64,000 bases of DNA from JADKIH01 sp043747595 (GTDB lineage Bacteria > Bacteroidota > Bacteroidia > AKYH767-A > 2013-40CM-41-45), in NCBI GenBank assembly GCA_043747595.1, contig JAYTOX010000054.1, positions 6,467-70,466 on the forward strand, in the 5' to 3' direction. The position numbers and the translations under genes were made by a program. Positions 45,219 to 54,770 of the stretch are shown here, piece after piece. Numbering within the stretch: position 1 is the stretch's first letter; every line of letters begins with the position of its first letter. The notes beneath the pieces are model-generated. The model ran no database searches. It saw only the letters and a program-made list of their open reading frames with translations, and was not told where the DNA came from.

Positions 45219-46175
45219 AAATCTGAGGTACTCAGCGGAATCTGCGGGAACCAAAAAAAATTCTCCCGATGACACTGCTGATTTTCGCAGAAAAATTCGC
45301 TGAAGTATTTCATCATGATTCAAATTACAATTCTCGACATTCGAATTACGATAAATATTCTGCGGCACTCAGCGGAATCTGCGGGAACCCAAAAAAATTC
45401 TCCCGCAGACTCCGCAGATTTTCGCTGAAAAATTCGCTGAAGTATTTCATCATGATTCAAATTACAATCCTCGACATTCGAATTACGATAAATATTCTGC
45501 GGCACTCAGCGGATTCTGCGGGAACCCAAAATATTTCTCCCGCAGACCCCGTAGATTTTCGCAGAAAAATTCGCTGAAGTATTTCATCATGAATCAAATT
45601 ACAATTCTCGACATTCGAATTACGATAAATATTCTGCGGTACTCAGCGGATTCTGCAGGAACCCAAAATATTTCTCCCGCAGACCCCGCAGATTTTCGCA
45701 GAAAAATTCGCTGAAGTATTTCATCATGATTCAAATTACAATCCTCGACATTCGAATTACGATAAATATTCTGCGGTACTCAGCGGATTCTGCGGGAACC
45801 AAAATATTTCTCCTGCTAACACCGCAGGTTTTCGCAGAAAAATTCGCTGAAGTATTTCATCATGAATCAAATTACAATCCTCGACATTCGAATTACGATA
45901 AATATTCTGCGGCACTTTGCGGATTCTGCGGGAACCAAAATATTTCTCCCGCAGACTCCGCAGATTTTCGCTGAAAAATTCGCGGCAGTAATGGCTCATG
46001 AATCAAATTACAATTTTCGACATTCGAATTACGATAAATATTCTGCGGTACTCAGCGGATTCTGCGGGAACCAAAATATTTCTCCCGCAGACTCCACAGA
46101 TTTTCGCTGAAAAATTCGCGGCAGTAATGGCTCATGAATCAAATTACAATTCTCGACATTCGATTCTCAAATTAC
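45219..46175. repeat. 136-137 bp tandem repeat array, about seven copies
   Basis: The landmark caaattacaa begins at 45321, 45458, 45595, 45732, 45868, 46004 and 46140, so the period is 137 bp in the left half and 136 bp in the right half. Each unit holds an inverted repeat TCTGCGGGA / TCCCGCAGA around an A/T-rich loop, further CTGCGG/CCGCAGA boxes, and a conserved block cgacattcgaattacgataa. Open frames inside it are by-products of the period, not genes. There are no unique spacers, so it is not CRISPR. A degenerate copy of the hairpin core lies at about 370-402. Confidence 0.92.
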
Positions 46176-46187
46176 AATCCTCGACTT

Positions 46188-46214
46188 ACCAATTACCACT
46201 CACTACTCACTAAA
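46188..46214 (+). repeat. 27-mer dispersed repeat, copy 2
   Basis: 26 of 27 bases match 4317-4343. It marks the right edge of the tandem array. Confidence 0.7.
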
Positions 46215-46293
46215 AAAAGCTTTCGTTAAATTATTTTAAAATAAATCCATCGAACAGTTTTCTTCGTAAATTCAATACCAAATTATAAGCACT

Positions 46294-46929
46294 ATGAAGA
46301 ACTATTTTTTATTATACTTTACGCTATTGTTTATTTCTTGTTCGAATGGGCAAATAACTAAAAACGAATTTCCCCTCGGACAATCGAATAAATCACCGAA
46401 CGAAAAAGTGGCGACATTTGCTGAAGGATGTTTTTGGCATTCAGAAATAGTTTTTCAAAGCCTAGTGGGCGTAAGAGATGCTGTGTCCGGTTACTCCGGC
46501 GGACATGATCCTAGTCCATCGTATGAAGGTGTATGCGAAGGCAGCACCGGACATGCTGAAGCTGTGCAAGTGTATTACGATCCACAAAAAGTGAGTTATG
46601 AGACGCTAGTCAAAGCCTTTTTTTCAAGTATGGATCCAACACAATTAAACCGACAAGGAAATGATAGAGGCAGCCAATATCGCTCCGCAGCATTTTACAG
46701 AACAGATACAGAAAAAGCTATCATTGATGCAGAGATAAAACGATTGACTGACAGTAAAAAATACAACCATCCACTCGTTACTGAGGTAAAACCATTCGTA
46801 AACTTTTACCCAGCCGAAAAATACCATCAGGAATATGTGCATTATCATCCCGATAATGGCTACGTAAGTGGAGTTTCTATTCCGGAATATTTAGAATGGA
46901 AGAAAGAATTCAAAGGCAACTTCAAATGA
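46294..46929 (+). CDS. msrA: Peptide methionine (S)-sulfoxide reductase, lipoprotein
   Basis: Repairs oxidised methionine. The protein has 211 residues. A lipoprotein signal with lipobox LFISC (Cys near residue 16) suggests an envelope location. The catalytic Cys is in FAEGCFWHSEIVFQ near residues 42-55, followed by VSGYSGGHDPSPSYE and a typical C-terminal part FYPAEKYHQEYV. In most MsrA the residue after GCFW is Cys or Gly; here it is His. No MsrB domain is attached. Confidence 0.94.
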   Translation: MKNYFLLYFTLLFISCSNGQITKNEFPLGQSNKSPNEKVATFAEGCFWHSEIVFQSLVGVRDAVSGYSGGHDPSPSYEGVCEGSTGHAEAVQVYYDPQKVSYETLVKAFFSSMDPTQLNRQGNDRGSQYRSAAFYRTDTEKAIIDAEIKRLTDSKKYNHPLVTEVKPFVNFYPAEKYHQEYVHYHPDNGYVSGVSIPEYLEWKKEFKGNFK

Positions 46930-47054
46930 GTAATTGATAATCGAGAAGAACAGAACGGCTAATTAAACTTTACAATAGGTCATTTCTTTCCTCATATTTT
47001 CCCACTTTATAAAACGATTCTTTTTGCCTTTCTTTGCTTTCAAACAAGTTAAGA

Positions 47055-47819
47055 ATGTCAGCAGGAACCATTTCAACCATTATTAACAACGGCATAGCCG
47101 AAATTACTTTTTTCCATCCTCAATCGAATTCACTTCCGGGAATTTTATTGATGGAGTTGGCAGGAGCAATTGAAAAAGCAGGCAATGATTCTTCAGTAAA
47201 AGTTATTCTTCTTCAAAGTGCCGGTGAAAAAGCATTTTGCGCAGGAGCTTCATTCGACGAATTAGTTGCTATTCAAAATTTAGAGGAAGGCACAAAATTT
47301 TTCTCCGGCTTTGCGGCCGTCATCAATGCTATTCGAAAAGCGCCAAAGTTTGTGATTGCACGCGTTCAAGGAAAAGCTGTAGGAGGAGGAGTAGGAATTG
47401 CTTGTGCAGCCGACTATACCTTCGCCCTAGAAGGTGCATCAGTAAAGCTAAGTGAATTGGCTGTAGGCATTGGTCCGTTTGTAGTAGGACCAGCAGTAGA
47501 GCGAAAAATAGGTTCATCAGCATTTGCTTCGTTATCTATCAACGCAACAGAATGGCAAAGTGCGCAATGGGCGAAAGAAAAAGGTATGTATGCAGAAATT
47601 TTCGAATCTGTCGAAGCAATGGATGTAGCAATTCAATCGTTACTTGGAAAATTATCTTCTTCAAATCCTGAAGCGATGCAAGCACTCAAAAAAGTATTTT
47701 GGATGGGAACCGAAAACTGGGATACATTACTTCTAGAGCGTGCAAAAACAAGCGGAACATTAGTTCTCTCTGACTTTACAAAAGCATCCATTGCTAAATT
47801 CAAAGCCGGAGCTCGCTAG
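47055..47819 (+). CDS. Enoyl-CoA hydratase/isomerase family protein
   Basis: The protein has 254 residues from ATG 47055; the in-frame TTG at 47034 is probably part of a TTTCTTTG -7-like box. Crotonase features: GEKAFCAGASFDEL near 61-74 and the oxyanion loop GKAVGGGVGIACAADYTFAL near 108-127. A Glu follows in KLSELAVGIGPFVVGP near 135-150. It probably hydrates an unsaturated CoA intermediate. A PaaF-like role in the phenylacetate route is possible because the window has no other candidate, but the family is broad. Its position is isolated. Confidence 0.8.
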   Translation: MSAGTISTIINNGIAEITFFHPQSNSLPGILLMELAGAIEKAGNDSSVKVILLQSAGEKAFCAGASFDELVAIQNLEEGTKFFSGFAAVINAIRKAPKFVIARVQGKAVGGGVGIACAADYTFALEGASVKLSELAVGIGPFVVGPAVERKIGSSAFASLSINATEWQSAQWAKEKGMYAEIFESVEAMDVAIQSLLGKLSSSNPEAMQALKKVFWMGTENWDTLLLERAKTSGTLVLSDFTKASIAKFKAGAR

Positions 47820-48818
47820 AGCATAGGTGATAGCTTATTTAGTCTTCAACTTGAGAAGCGAGATACTAAAATGAATAGGTAATACAGTTCGAAGAATTTC
47901 AAGATTCTTTGTTAAGAGCTGTGCGATCTCTCATCCACTGTTCAAGGCTCGATGTGTTTATCTCTAGACCAAAAGTTAAGTACGAAGAAAAAATGTCTAA
48001 AGGATTTCTATACGAAAGTCAAGTACAAAGTCTTGGAACATTAGCAGCCTTTTTGGAATGTGGATTTGGAGAGTGTGTGTGTTCCCATTTTACAATACTT
48101 AGAAATTTTACTTTATGTAAAATGAAATATTGAAAAACTGCTTCATATTCTTGAGCGTTAGTTTTTTTATACCAAAAGGTAATATACCATTTAGTATAAT
48201 ACAAAGATATAAAATTACCGGAAAACGAGTCGTTTCGGCTTATTTTAAAACCTGTTCAAGAAAAACAGTCAAACAAATTAAAACATTAGCCGCTGTTTAA
48301 AAAATTTGTCTTTTTTCAGCGCAATCCCAGAATTCGAAAAAACTCAACAGTGTACAATCCGCACCACCCGCTGCGACGGACTTCACTCAAATTTTTATTA
48401 TTATCCAATAAAACAAATCTTCAGACCACCTCGACGTATATTCGTCCGTTGTTTTTTAGCTTTGGATATTCATCCACTATTCAAAGTTCATCGTCTTGCA
48501 AATAACAACTCCTATGTCGAACTTACTTAACACCACCTGTAATTACTAACTGGTCCTAATTTTTCTAATCCTTAATCGGCAAATTGTACAGAACACACGT
48601 TGAGACATTCATCGCAGACGAATGTCAGCAGCGGGATTTACAGATTTTTTAAAAAATTGAATCTATTTTACATTCAAAGGAACGGACGAATGGTTGTCGA
48701 AGCGGGAAGTTTTTTTCCAAGAATAAATTTATACTAGATAAAACCTGAAGTACTGTGTGCCTCAGAATCCCCAACCGTACAAGGCAGACGCGCAAAGATT
48801 CCAACGAGCGGAGATTTA
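47820..48818. other. Gene-poor 1-kb stretch with repeat fragments
   Basis: Open frames here (47909-48133, 48306-48530, minus 48019-48204) lack recognisable domains and typical starts. Bases 48443-48495 are an inverted copy of the left part of the dispersed repeat, and 48684-48710 a fragment of its right part. Bases 48603-48625 hold a 7-bp hairpin GACATTC / GAATGTC. The rest shows nothing I can name. It reads as decayed sequence. Confidence 0.5.
48443..48495 (-). repeat. Dispersed repeat, copy C (inverted, partial)
   Basis: The reverse complement reads gacgatgaactttgaatag then tggatgaatatccaaagcta and aacaacggacg, matching bases 38661-38713 of copy A with several differences. Confidence 0.6.
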
Positions 48819-50501
48819 CTAAAATGAATATGTAATTCCAACAAGCATATTGAATCGCTCCGAAGGGTAATTATTCCAGTAGTAATACCGAGAGAAACCT
48901 AGGTTATTTAAATTAGCAAATACAGAAAGTATTTTCGAGTAGCGATACTCCAATCCCAAGTTCACATCAGCAAATCCTTTTATACTTTTTTCACTAAAGC
49001 CAATTGGTTCTTGAACACGCACGAAATAATTTCCTCTAAAGAAAACGGCAGCATCTACATATAATTTACTGCGGAGATTATATTTCAAGTCCAACTTTAC
49101 TTCCGTATTAGGTTTATGCCATGCTTTTTGAGAAAAATCTAATGAATAACTATGCTGGTCAACATGCACGTTTGCAATAAACTTTTCAGACGCTCTATAA
49201 GTTAACTCGCCATGGAATGTCAGCACTTTTCCATCCACAAACAACGCATCGAATTTATTAGTATTGATGCTATCGTTATAAAAGAGCAACATTTTATCGA
49301 ACGTCGAATATTTGATTGACGCAAGGAAGCTTACTCTAGATGAGAAATTTCCATTCAAACCACCTTTCAAAGACAACTTGTCGATCGTATTTAACGGTTG
49401 TACTGTTGAGTTAACGAATGGGTTTTCCAGTGCCATAGTATAAAAATTATTCTTCACTACTCCCCCATCAACATTTGCAAATAAATAAAGAACGTTTTCA
49501 GCAATCGGCAATGTAAAATCAATTTTTGGAAAAAGATGTACGGTCGATTCTAAATTCTTTTCAAGAGCAAGTTCTAATCCTAAAGAAAGCAAAGCCTTTT
49601 CATTTTTCAATTTAATCATAGGCGTTGCTTTAATAATATGTCTGCTCAAATCAGAATTGATATTCAGCAATTCGTATTCAGCTTTAGATTTCTGAAAATA
49701 ATCGAAACTCAAATCGGTTCTGAAATAGAAACTTTCTAAATTCTTGCCAACAAAACCATGTACCAATATATCATTCTCGCTTACTTTGTAATGATCGTTT
49801 ATTAACTTCCAATCAATGCCTCCTGAATAATCAATTTTATCTTTACTCAGATTATTAGTAGCCAAATTCAATTTTAAACCAAACATATTAAAGCGCTGCG
49901 CCGTTGCAGCTTTATCGGCCACTGTATCTTCAGAATTTAATCCGTAGTAATGAACAGCATTACGATCATAATTGAATTCACCATCGAACACTTTATTATC
50001 GAATAAATATTTTCCATAAAGTCCACCATGATTTTTACTGTAACTGGCAGGTCCTACATTTGCTAAACCCGGGCTACCGGAAAGATGACTAAGCGCAACT
50101 CCGAGCGCTCCTTTTTTACTTCGTAGAGCATTTACATACAGCTCACCGTTATAAATTGAGTAATTACCTAAACCTAATTTGATATACGTTTTATATAATT
50201 TAGCAAGCGGTTCATCTTTTATTTTGACAGCTTTGATCGTTGATGTTTCATAATTCGTTTCCGCCTTCTGTGAGCGAATACTGTAAGTTAACTCCGGCGG
50301 ATTTGTAGATGACGTATCTCCTTCAGGTGAATCTGATACCTTATATGATTCAGCAAGGATCGGACGATAATCTTTTACAACGATATATGTTTTATCGCCC
50401 AAGTCTTCTTTATTTTCTGTTGGCGTTTTATCTTGCGCAAAAAGAATTGTAGGAAGTACGAGTAAAAGTGTTTGCAGAAAATAGTTTTTCATTTTTTTCA
50501 T
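48819..50501 (-). CDS. Outer-membrane beta-barrel protein, partner of TPR protein
   Basis: The protein has 560 residues from ATG 50501, which gives a clean signal peptide (MKKMKNYFLQTLLLVLPTILFA); the longer start at 50561 would overlap the previous gene. A short N-terminal segment with DYRPILAESYKVSDSP is followed by about 440 residues of alternating beta-strand pattern, ending in a C-terminal aromatic (LVGITYSF), as outer-membrane barrels do. It resembles TonB-dependent-receptor barrels but no plug domain is evident. It lies 19 bp after the TPR gene, so the two likely form an envelope unit. Cargo unknown. Confidence 0.75.
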   Translation of the reverse strand: MKKMKNYFLQTLLLVLPTILFAQDKTPTENKEDLGDKTYIVVKDYRPILAESYKVSDSPEGDTSSTNPPELTYSIRSQKAETNYETSTIKAVKIKDEPLAKLYKTYIKLGLGNYSIYNGELYVNALRSKKGALGVALSHLSGSPGLANVGPASYSKNHGGLYGKYLFDNKVFDGEFNYDRNAVHYYGLNSEDTVADKAATAQRFNMFGLKLNLATNNLSKDKIDYSGGIDWKLINDHYKVSENDILVHGFVGKNLESFYFRTDLSFDYFQKSKAEYELLNINSDLSRHIIKATPMIKLKNEKALLSLGLELALEKNLESTVHLFPKIDFTLPIAENVLYLFANVDGGVVKNNFYTMALENPFVNSTVQPLNTIDKLSLKGGLNGNFSSRVSFLASIKYSTFDKMLLFYNDSINTNKFDALFVDGKVLTFHGELTYRASEKFIANVHVDQHSYSLDFSQKAWHKPNTEVKLDLKYNLRSKLYVDAAVFFRGNYFVRVQEPIGFSEKSIKGFADVNLGLEYRYSKILSVFANLNNLGFSRYYYWNNYPSERFNMLVGITYSF

Positions 50502-50520
50502 TGTGTCGTTATCTTCTGTC

Positions 50521-53500
50521 TTATTTGTTTGTATTAATTTCTGAATCTTCCGGTACTTCATTCGATTTTAATTTCTTGTCTGCGTTTTTATTGCCATCAG
50601 AAGCGACGATTGCTGCAAGTTTATCTTTAGCAATAGTATTTAAATCATCAGGATCATTGGGGTCCTTCTCGTAGTTAGCAATGATACTTTTGTATGTTTC
50701 TTTCGCTTGAAAAGTGTCTTTTTGTGCCAGGTAATTATCGCCTAAAAGAATAAATCCTTTTGCGATCCAATAATCGTACGAAGGGACTTGCTTTTGAATT
50801 TCAAAGATAATTTTAGTGGACTCTTTGTAATTTGCAAGATTATATTCAATCGCTGCAAGCAGATATTTACTCTCTGCAGTCATTTCGCTATTGGTACGTT
50901 TAGATACAATAGTCAATTCAGTTTTAGCAGAACCATAATCACTTTTTTCAAAATAAGCTTTACCTGTAATGAGATGAGCTTCGTTAGTTAAATCTTTATC
51001 GGTAGTGCCACTGTCCAGAATTTTCTTTGCGGCAGCAAGAGCTTTAACGTTATCTTTTAATTTGTAAGCAGTACGCATTTGACCTGAATAAGCAGCCATA
51101 AGATTGTCTTTTTCTTCTGCTGTGGTTTCTAACGCTTCAAATTGAGATAGAGCGCGATCGTAAATCTTCAATCGATAATTGATTGCTGCGGCACTTAGCA
51201 AAGATTTTTCCGTAAGTGAAGTCTTAGGCTGAGTAATAACGAACTCGTAGCCTGGAAGTGCTTCTTGATATTTCTTTGCTTTGTATAAACAATCAGACTT
51301 GTAATAATTCGCATAAACTTTAAAGATGGCATTCGAAAATTTAATCATGTATTTATCGAACGACTCGATAGCTTGCGTACAATTTCCTTGAGTATATAAT
51401 AATTCAGCTGCCTCATACGTCACAGAATCTTCTGCGGCTTCTGTTAAATCGCCATTCGGGACATTCTTTACATAAGTAAGATATTCGTCAACTTTATTTT
51501 GTGAAACGCTGATATTTTTTATTTGCGCTAAAGCTTCATGCGACTCACTCGTGTTAGGATATTTTTGGACAATTTTTTTGTAAGCTGCGAGTGCTTTGTC
51601 ATCTTGCTTAGTATTATAATAAACCAAAGCTTCACCCAGTTCAGATTTGCGTAAATAAATTCCATTTGGATATTCATTAATCACACGCTTGAAGTATTTC
51701 AATGAGAGTTCGAAATTACCTTGAGCCATACATGCTTGTCCGGCTTCGTACAAACCATCGTCGTAGTAAACAGATTTCGGATATTTTTCAAATAATTTTT
51801 GGAGTATGTTCACTTTATCAGCAAACTTTCCTTGAATGCCAAGAATGGCTGCTTTTTGATAGAGCGCATAATCACTCGCCTTTGCATTGGCAAGAATAGC
51901 TGCATTGTAATTTTCCAAAGCGCCTGCCTGATCCTTACCAATAAAATAGCAATCAGCTATTCTTAAAGTTGCATCGTTATATCTAGAAACATCGGTATTC
52001 AATTTATCTTTCACATATTTCCTAAATGAATTTAATGCTTCAGGAAAGTTTTCAAGTTTAAAATAACTGTAACCAATGTTGTAATTCGCTAAATTATATC
52101 GCTCACTATTCATTGCAGCAGGAGTGAGAATAAAATTATTATAGGACTTTATAGCATCTTCATAATTTCCCAATTTGTAGGCCGCTTCGCCAGTCCAGTA
52201 ATTCGATTCTGCAACTAACGATTGATTATTGGGATATTGATTTGCAGTTTTAAAAAGCTGAATTGCTTCTTTCGAATTATTATCCATGAATAATTCAACA
52301 CCTCTATAATAGGCTACTTTTTGATACGCTGATTTTACATTTTGAGTTTTATTTTTTATAGCATCGAGAGCGATCAATGCATCTTTGTAATTTCTTGTAT
52401 TTGTGTAGATGTCGATAAGCAATTCATTTGCTTGATCAAAATACTGGCTATTCGGAAAATCTTGCATAAACGTTCTGAACGATTCAAGAGCCACCGACTG
52501 AAACGACAATTCATAAGAAAGTTTCGCGTAATTAAACGACGACTCTTCTTTGATAGACATGTTAAAATCATACTTAGCGGCACTTTGAAAAGCAGTACGA
52601 GCAGAACGTTTGTTGTTTAGATTCAACTGGCAATCGGCCAAATGAAAATAAGCATTTTGGCTGAGCGTATCATCGGCACCAATTGTTTTTTGAAAATAAG
52701 TTACTGCATTTTTAAAATCTTTCAGGCGATAATATGAAAATCCGATTGCATAATAATCTTCACGATTTACGTTCGGCGAATTTTTTTCGTAGTCTAATAA
52801 ATATGGAATTGCATCTTTATAACTTTCGGTTCTGTAGTACGACTCACCAACCATTCTACCAATTTCAATTCCATTTCTTGTTGCGGCAGTATCGAGTACA
52901 GAAGGTGCATATTTCAAAACTTCTTTATACTTTTTTTGGCGGTAATAAATTTGAGTGATGTAATAAGGAGCAATCGGAGCAAATGCTTCAGAGTCTTTCA
53001 GTTTAAGAAATGCATTCAAAGCGGTTTCATAATTCTCATTTACGAAAGCAACATGAGCAAAATAATATTGAGCTGCAGAAGCATATTTTGAATTACCATC
53101 TTTCATCAGAAAGAAAGCTTTCGACGCTTTATCATAATCGTTTGTCATATAATAACTATAGCCCAATTTAAAATTTACTTCGTCTTTTTTTTCGGTTGAA
53201 AGATTTGTTTGATCAACCTTTACAAAATATTCTATAGAACTTTTATATCGTTTCAATCGATAGTAGTAAACACCGAGATCATAAATCGCATTATCGTAAT
53301 AAGTGCTAGCAGGATATTTATCGATAAAATCTAGCATTAAAAATTCAGCATCTTGATTAAACAATTCGGCAGCGCATCGTGCTGTGAAATAAGAAGAGTT
53401 CGCAAGGACTTCGCGTTGCAAATGCGATTTCGAATCAAGAACTTGTAAAAAAAGTTTTTGGGCTGCTCCGTATTTTTCTTTTTCAAAAAGATCGAGTGCT

Positions 53501-53598
53501 TTTTGATAATCTTTTTCTTGGTCTTTGTAGATGGCTGTTTCTTGAGAAAAAGCATTGAGAGAAAAAAGAACCAGCAGAGCTGCAAAAAATTTTGTCAT
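50521..53598 (-). CDS. Large exported tetratricopeptide-repeat protein
   Basis: The protein has 1025 residues with a signal peptide (MTKFFAALLVLFSLNAFS, cleavage before QET). The mature chain is almost wholly TPR-like helix pairs, more than 20 of them, for example YYLPMT-like units such as AAQYYFAHVAFVNENYETAL, SNYWTGEAAYKLGNYEDAIK and AIAYKKIVQKYP-type turns. The tail (about 990-1025) is charged. Such proteins scaffold envelope complexes in the periplasm. A -7 box TAATTTTG lies at 53641-53634. First gene of a two-gene unit with the barrel protein. Confidence 0.85.
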   Translation of the reverse strand: MTKFFAALLVLFSLNAFSQETAIYKDQEKDYQKALDLFEKEKYGAAQKLFLQVLDSKSHLQREVLANSSYFTARCAAELFNQDAEFLMLDFIDKYPASTYYDNAIYDLGVYYYRLKRYKSSIEYFVKVDQTNLSTEKKDEVNFKLGYSYYMTNDYDKASKAFFLMKDGNSKYASAAQYYFAHVAFVNENYETALNAFLKLKDSEAFAPIAPYYITQIYYRQKKYKEVLKYAPSVLDTAATRNGIEIGRMVGESYYRTESYKDAIPYLLDYEKNSPNVNREDYYAIGFSYYRLKDFKNAVTYFQKTIGADDTLSQNAYFHLADCQLNLNNKRSARTAFQSAAKYDFNMSIKEESSFNYAKLSYELSFQSVALESFRTFMQDFPNSQYFDQANELLIDIYTNTRNYKDALIALDAIKNKTQNVKSAYQKVAYYRGVELFMDNNSKEAIQLFKTANQYPNNQSLVAESNYWTGEAAYKLGNYEDAIKSYNNFILTPAAMNSERYNLANYNIGYSYFKLENFPEALNSFRKYVKDKLNTDVSRYNDATLRIADCYFIGKDQAGALENYNAAILANAKASDYALYQKAAILGIQGKFADKVNILQKLFEKYPKSVYYDDGLYEAGQACMAQGNFELSLKYFKRVINEYPNGIYLRKSELGEALVYYNTKQDDKALAAYKKIVQKYPNTSESHEALAQIKNISVSQNKVDEYLTYVKNVPNGDLTEAAEDSVTYEAAELLYTQGNCTQAIESFDKYMIKFSNAIFKVYANYYKSDCLYKAKKYQEALPGYEFVITQPKTSLTEKSLLSAAAINYRLKIYDRALSQFEALETTAEEKDNLMAAYSGQMRTAYKLKDNVKALAAAKKILDSGTTDKDLTNEAHLITGKAYFEKSDYGSAKTELTIVSKRTNSEMTAESKYLLAAIEYNLANYKESTKIIFEIQKQVPSYDYWIAKGFILLGDNYLAQKDTFQAKETYKSIIANYEKDPNDPDDLNTIAKDKLAAIVASDGNKNADKKLKSNEVPEDSEINTNK

Positions 53599-53633
53599 TG
53601 TAAGGGTAATTTCGAGGTAAACGATTATTCTTT

Positions 53634-53641
53634 CAAAATTA
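53634..53641 (-). promoter_or_regulatory. -7 box before the TPR/barrel unit
   Basis: CAAAATTA on the plus strand reads TAATTTTG on the minus strand, 35 bp before the start. No -33 TTG at the right spacing. Confidence 0.45.
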
Positions 53642-53802
53642 TTGAATCATAGGGCAAGCGTGGTCATTTCCATGTGTATTTACCAACATAGTTTTAAACA
53701 TTAGAAACAAAATCAAAATTTGAAAGTATAATCAAAATCTTCTCTGAACATCAACGTTGAAAGATAAGAGGATAAAAAGCAATCAAACTAACAAAAGAGC
53801 CC

Positions 53803-54660
53803 ATGAGAACAGAAATCAAAAATTTTATTGTCACGTTATGCTTTCTGGCAGCCATCAGTTTTTCATGTAAAAAGGAACAAAAAGTAGTTTTAGAATTTGA
53901 TACACAAACAACTGAGGATAATGCCTTAGCAGAAGGAACTTTTGCAGATGTTAGCAATATAGTGAGTCAAGCAATGGTAAATGGTTCAGGAGGATTAATC
54001 ACATATCGAACCATTGAAGCCAACAATTCCCCACTTAGTGGATGCGCAACGGTTACAGTTACTCCCAACGGCGCAGGAGGTTCGGTGGTTGTCGATTTTG
54101 GAACAAGCAATTGTATGTGTCGTGATTCTAAGTATCGCAGAGGAATTATACAATTTACTTATACCGGCGCCTATATGGATTCGGGAACAGTGATTAACAC
54201 CACATTCAACAATTACTATGTTGGAAAAGATACAACGCTAATGTTTAAAATAGCGGGTACAAAAACGGTAACATGTCATGGTCTTACTCCTAGCGGATAT
54301 GTATATCAAGTTGAAGTAAACGGTACATTAACAGATCCAACAAACAGAACAATGAGTTGGACTTCGTCGCGAATTAGGACATGGGTTTCAGGATATACAA
54401 CATTGGGAATTGGCGGTTGGAACGATGACCGATACGCGATTACAGGTACAGCCTCCGGAACAAATTTCGAAGGAAATTCTTTTACCGTCAACATCACTTC
54501 TCCAATTATAATTGATTTTAGCTGTAGATGGATTTCACAAGGAATCATGCAACTTACTCCAACCGGAAAAGCGACACGAACGCTCGATTTTGGTAATGGA
54601 ACGTGCGACAATCTCGCCACCGTAACCGTCAATGGGCAAACATTTACGATAACACTTTGA
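53803..54660 (+). CDS. Unrecognised lipoprotein
   Basis: The protein has 285 residues with a lipoprotein signal: a hydrophobic core about 8-21 and lipobox ISFSC with Cys near 22, followed by KKEQK. The mature part is rich in Thr, Gly and Asn with a beta-strand pattern (ATVTVTPNGAGGSVVVDFG, IIQFTYTGAYMDSGTV) and six cysteines that could pair. No known domain was recognised; similar lipoproteins are common in Bacteroidota. Monocistronic, closed by a terminator. Confidence 0.75.
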   Translation: MRTEIKNFIVTLCFLAAISFSCKKEQKVVLEFDTQTTEDNALAEGTFADVSNIVSQAMVNGSGGLITYRTIEANNSPLSGCATVTVTPNGAGGSVVVDFGTSNCMCRDSKYRRGIIQFTYTGAYMDSGTVINTTFNNYYVGKDTTLMFKIAGTKTVTCHGLTPSGYVYQVEVNGTLTDPTNRTMSWTSSRIRTWVSGYTTLGIGGWNDDRYAITGTASGTNFEGNSFTVNITSPIIIDFSCRWISQGIMQLTPTGKATRTLDFGNGTCDNLATVTVNGQTFTITL

Positions 54661-54671
54661 TATATTACTTG

Positions 54672-54701
54672 AAAAAGGAGATCCACAAGATCTCCTTTTT
54701 T
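54672..54701 (+). terminator. Rho-independent terminator after the lipoprotein
   Basis: AAAAAGGAGATC (54672-54683) pairs with GATCTCCTTTTT (54689-54700), with a five-base loop. Confidence 0.9.
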
Positions 54702-54758
54702 GTTAATTACCCGTTCAAACAATTCTTGCACTTGAACTGTTAACCAATGAATATTTTT

Positions 54759-54766
54759 TAATTTTG
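54759..54766 (+). promoter_or_regulatory. -7 box directly before the 67-residue gene
   Basis: TAATTTTG matches TAnnTTTG. The ATG at 54771 begins 4 bp after it, where transcription should start, so the mRNA would be leaderless or nearly so. No -33 TTG at ideal spacing. Confidence 0.5.
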
Positions 54767-54770
54767 CGGT

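Noticed and set aside
45219..46175. CRISPR array
   Set aside because: Units are contiguous and about 137 bp long with no unique spacers and no cas genes nearby.
45269..46213. Several overlapping frames of 60-100 codons on both strands
   Set aside because: They repeat with the 136-137 bp tandem unit and have no independent support.
47909..48530. Small frames in the 1-kb gap after the enoyl-CoA hydratase
   Set aside because: No domain, no convincing start, and part of the stretch matches a degenerate repeat.
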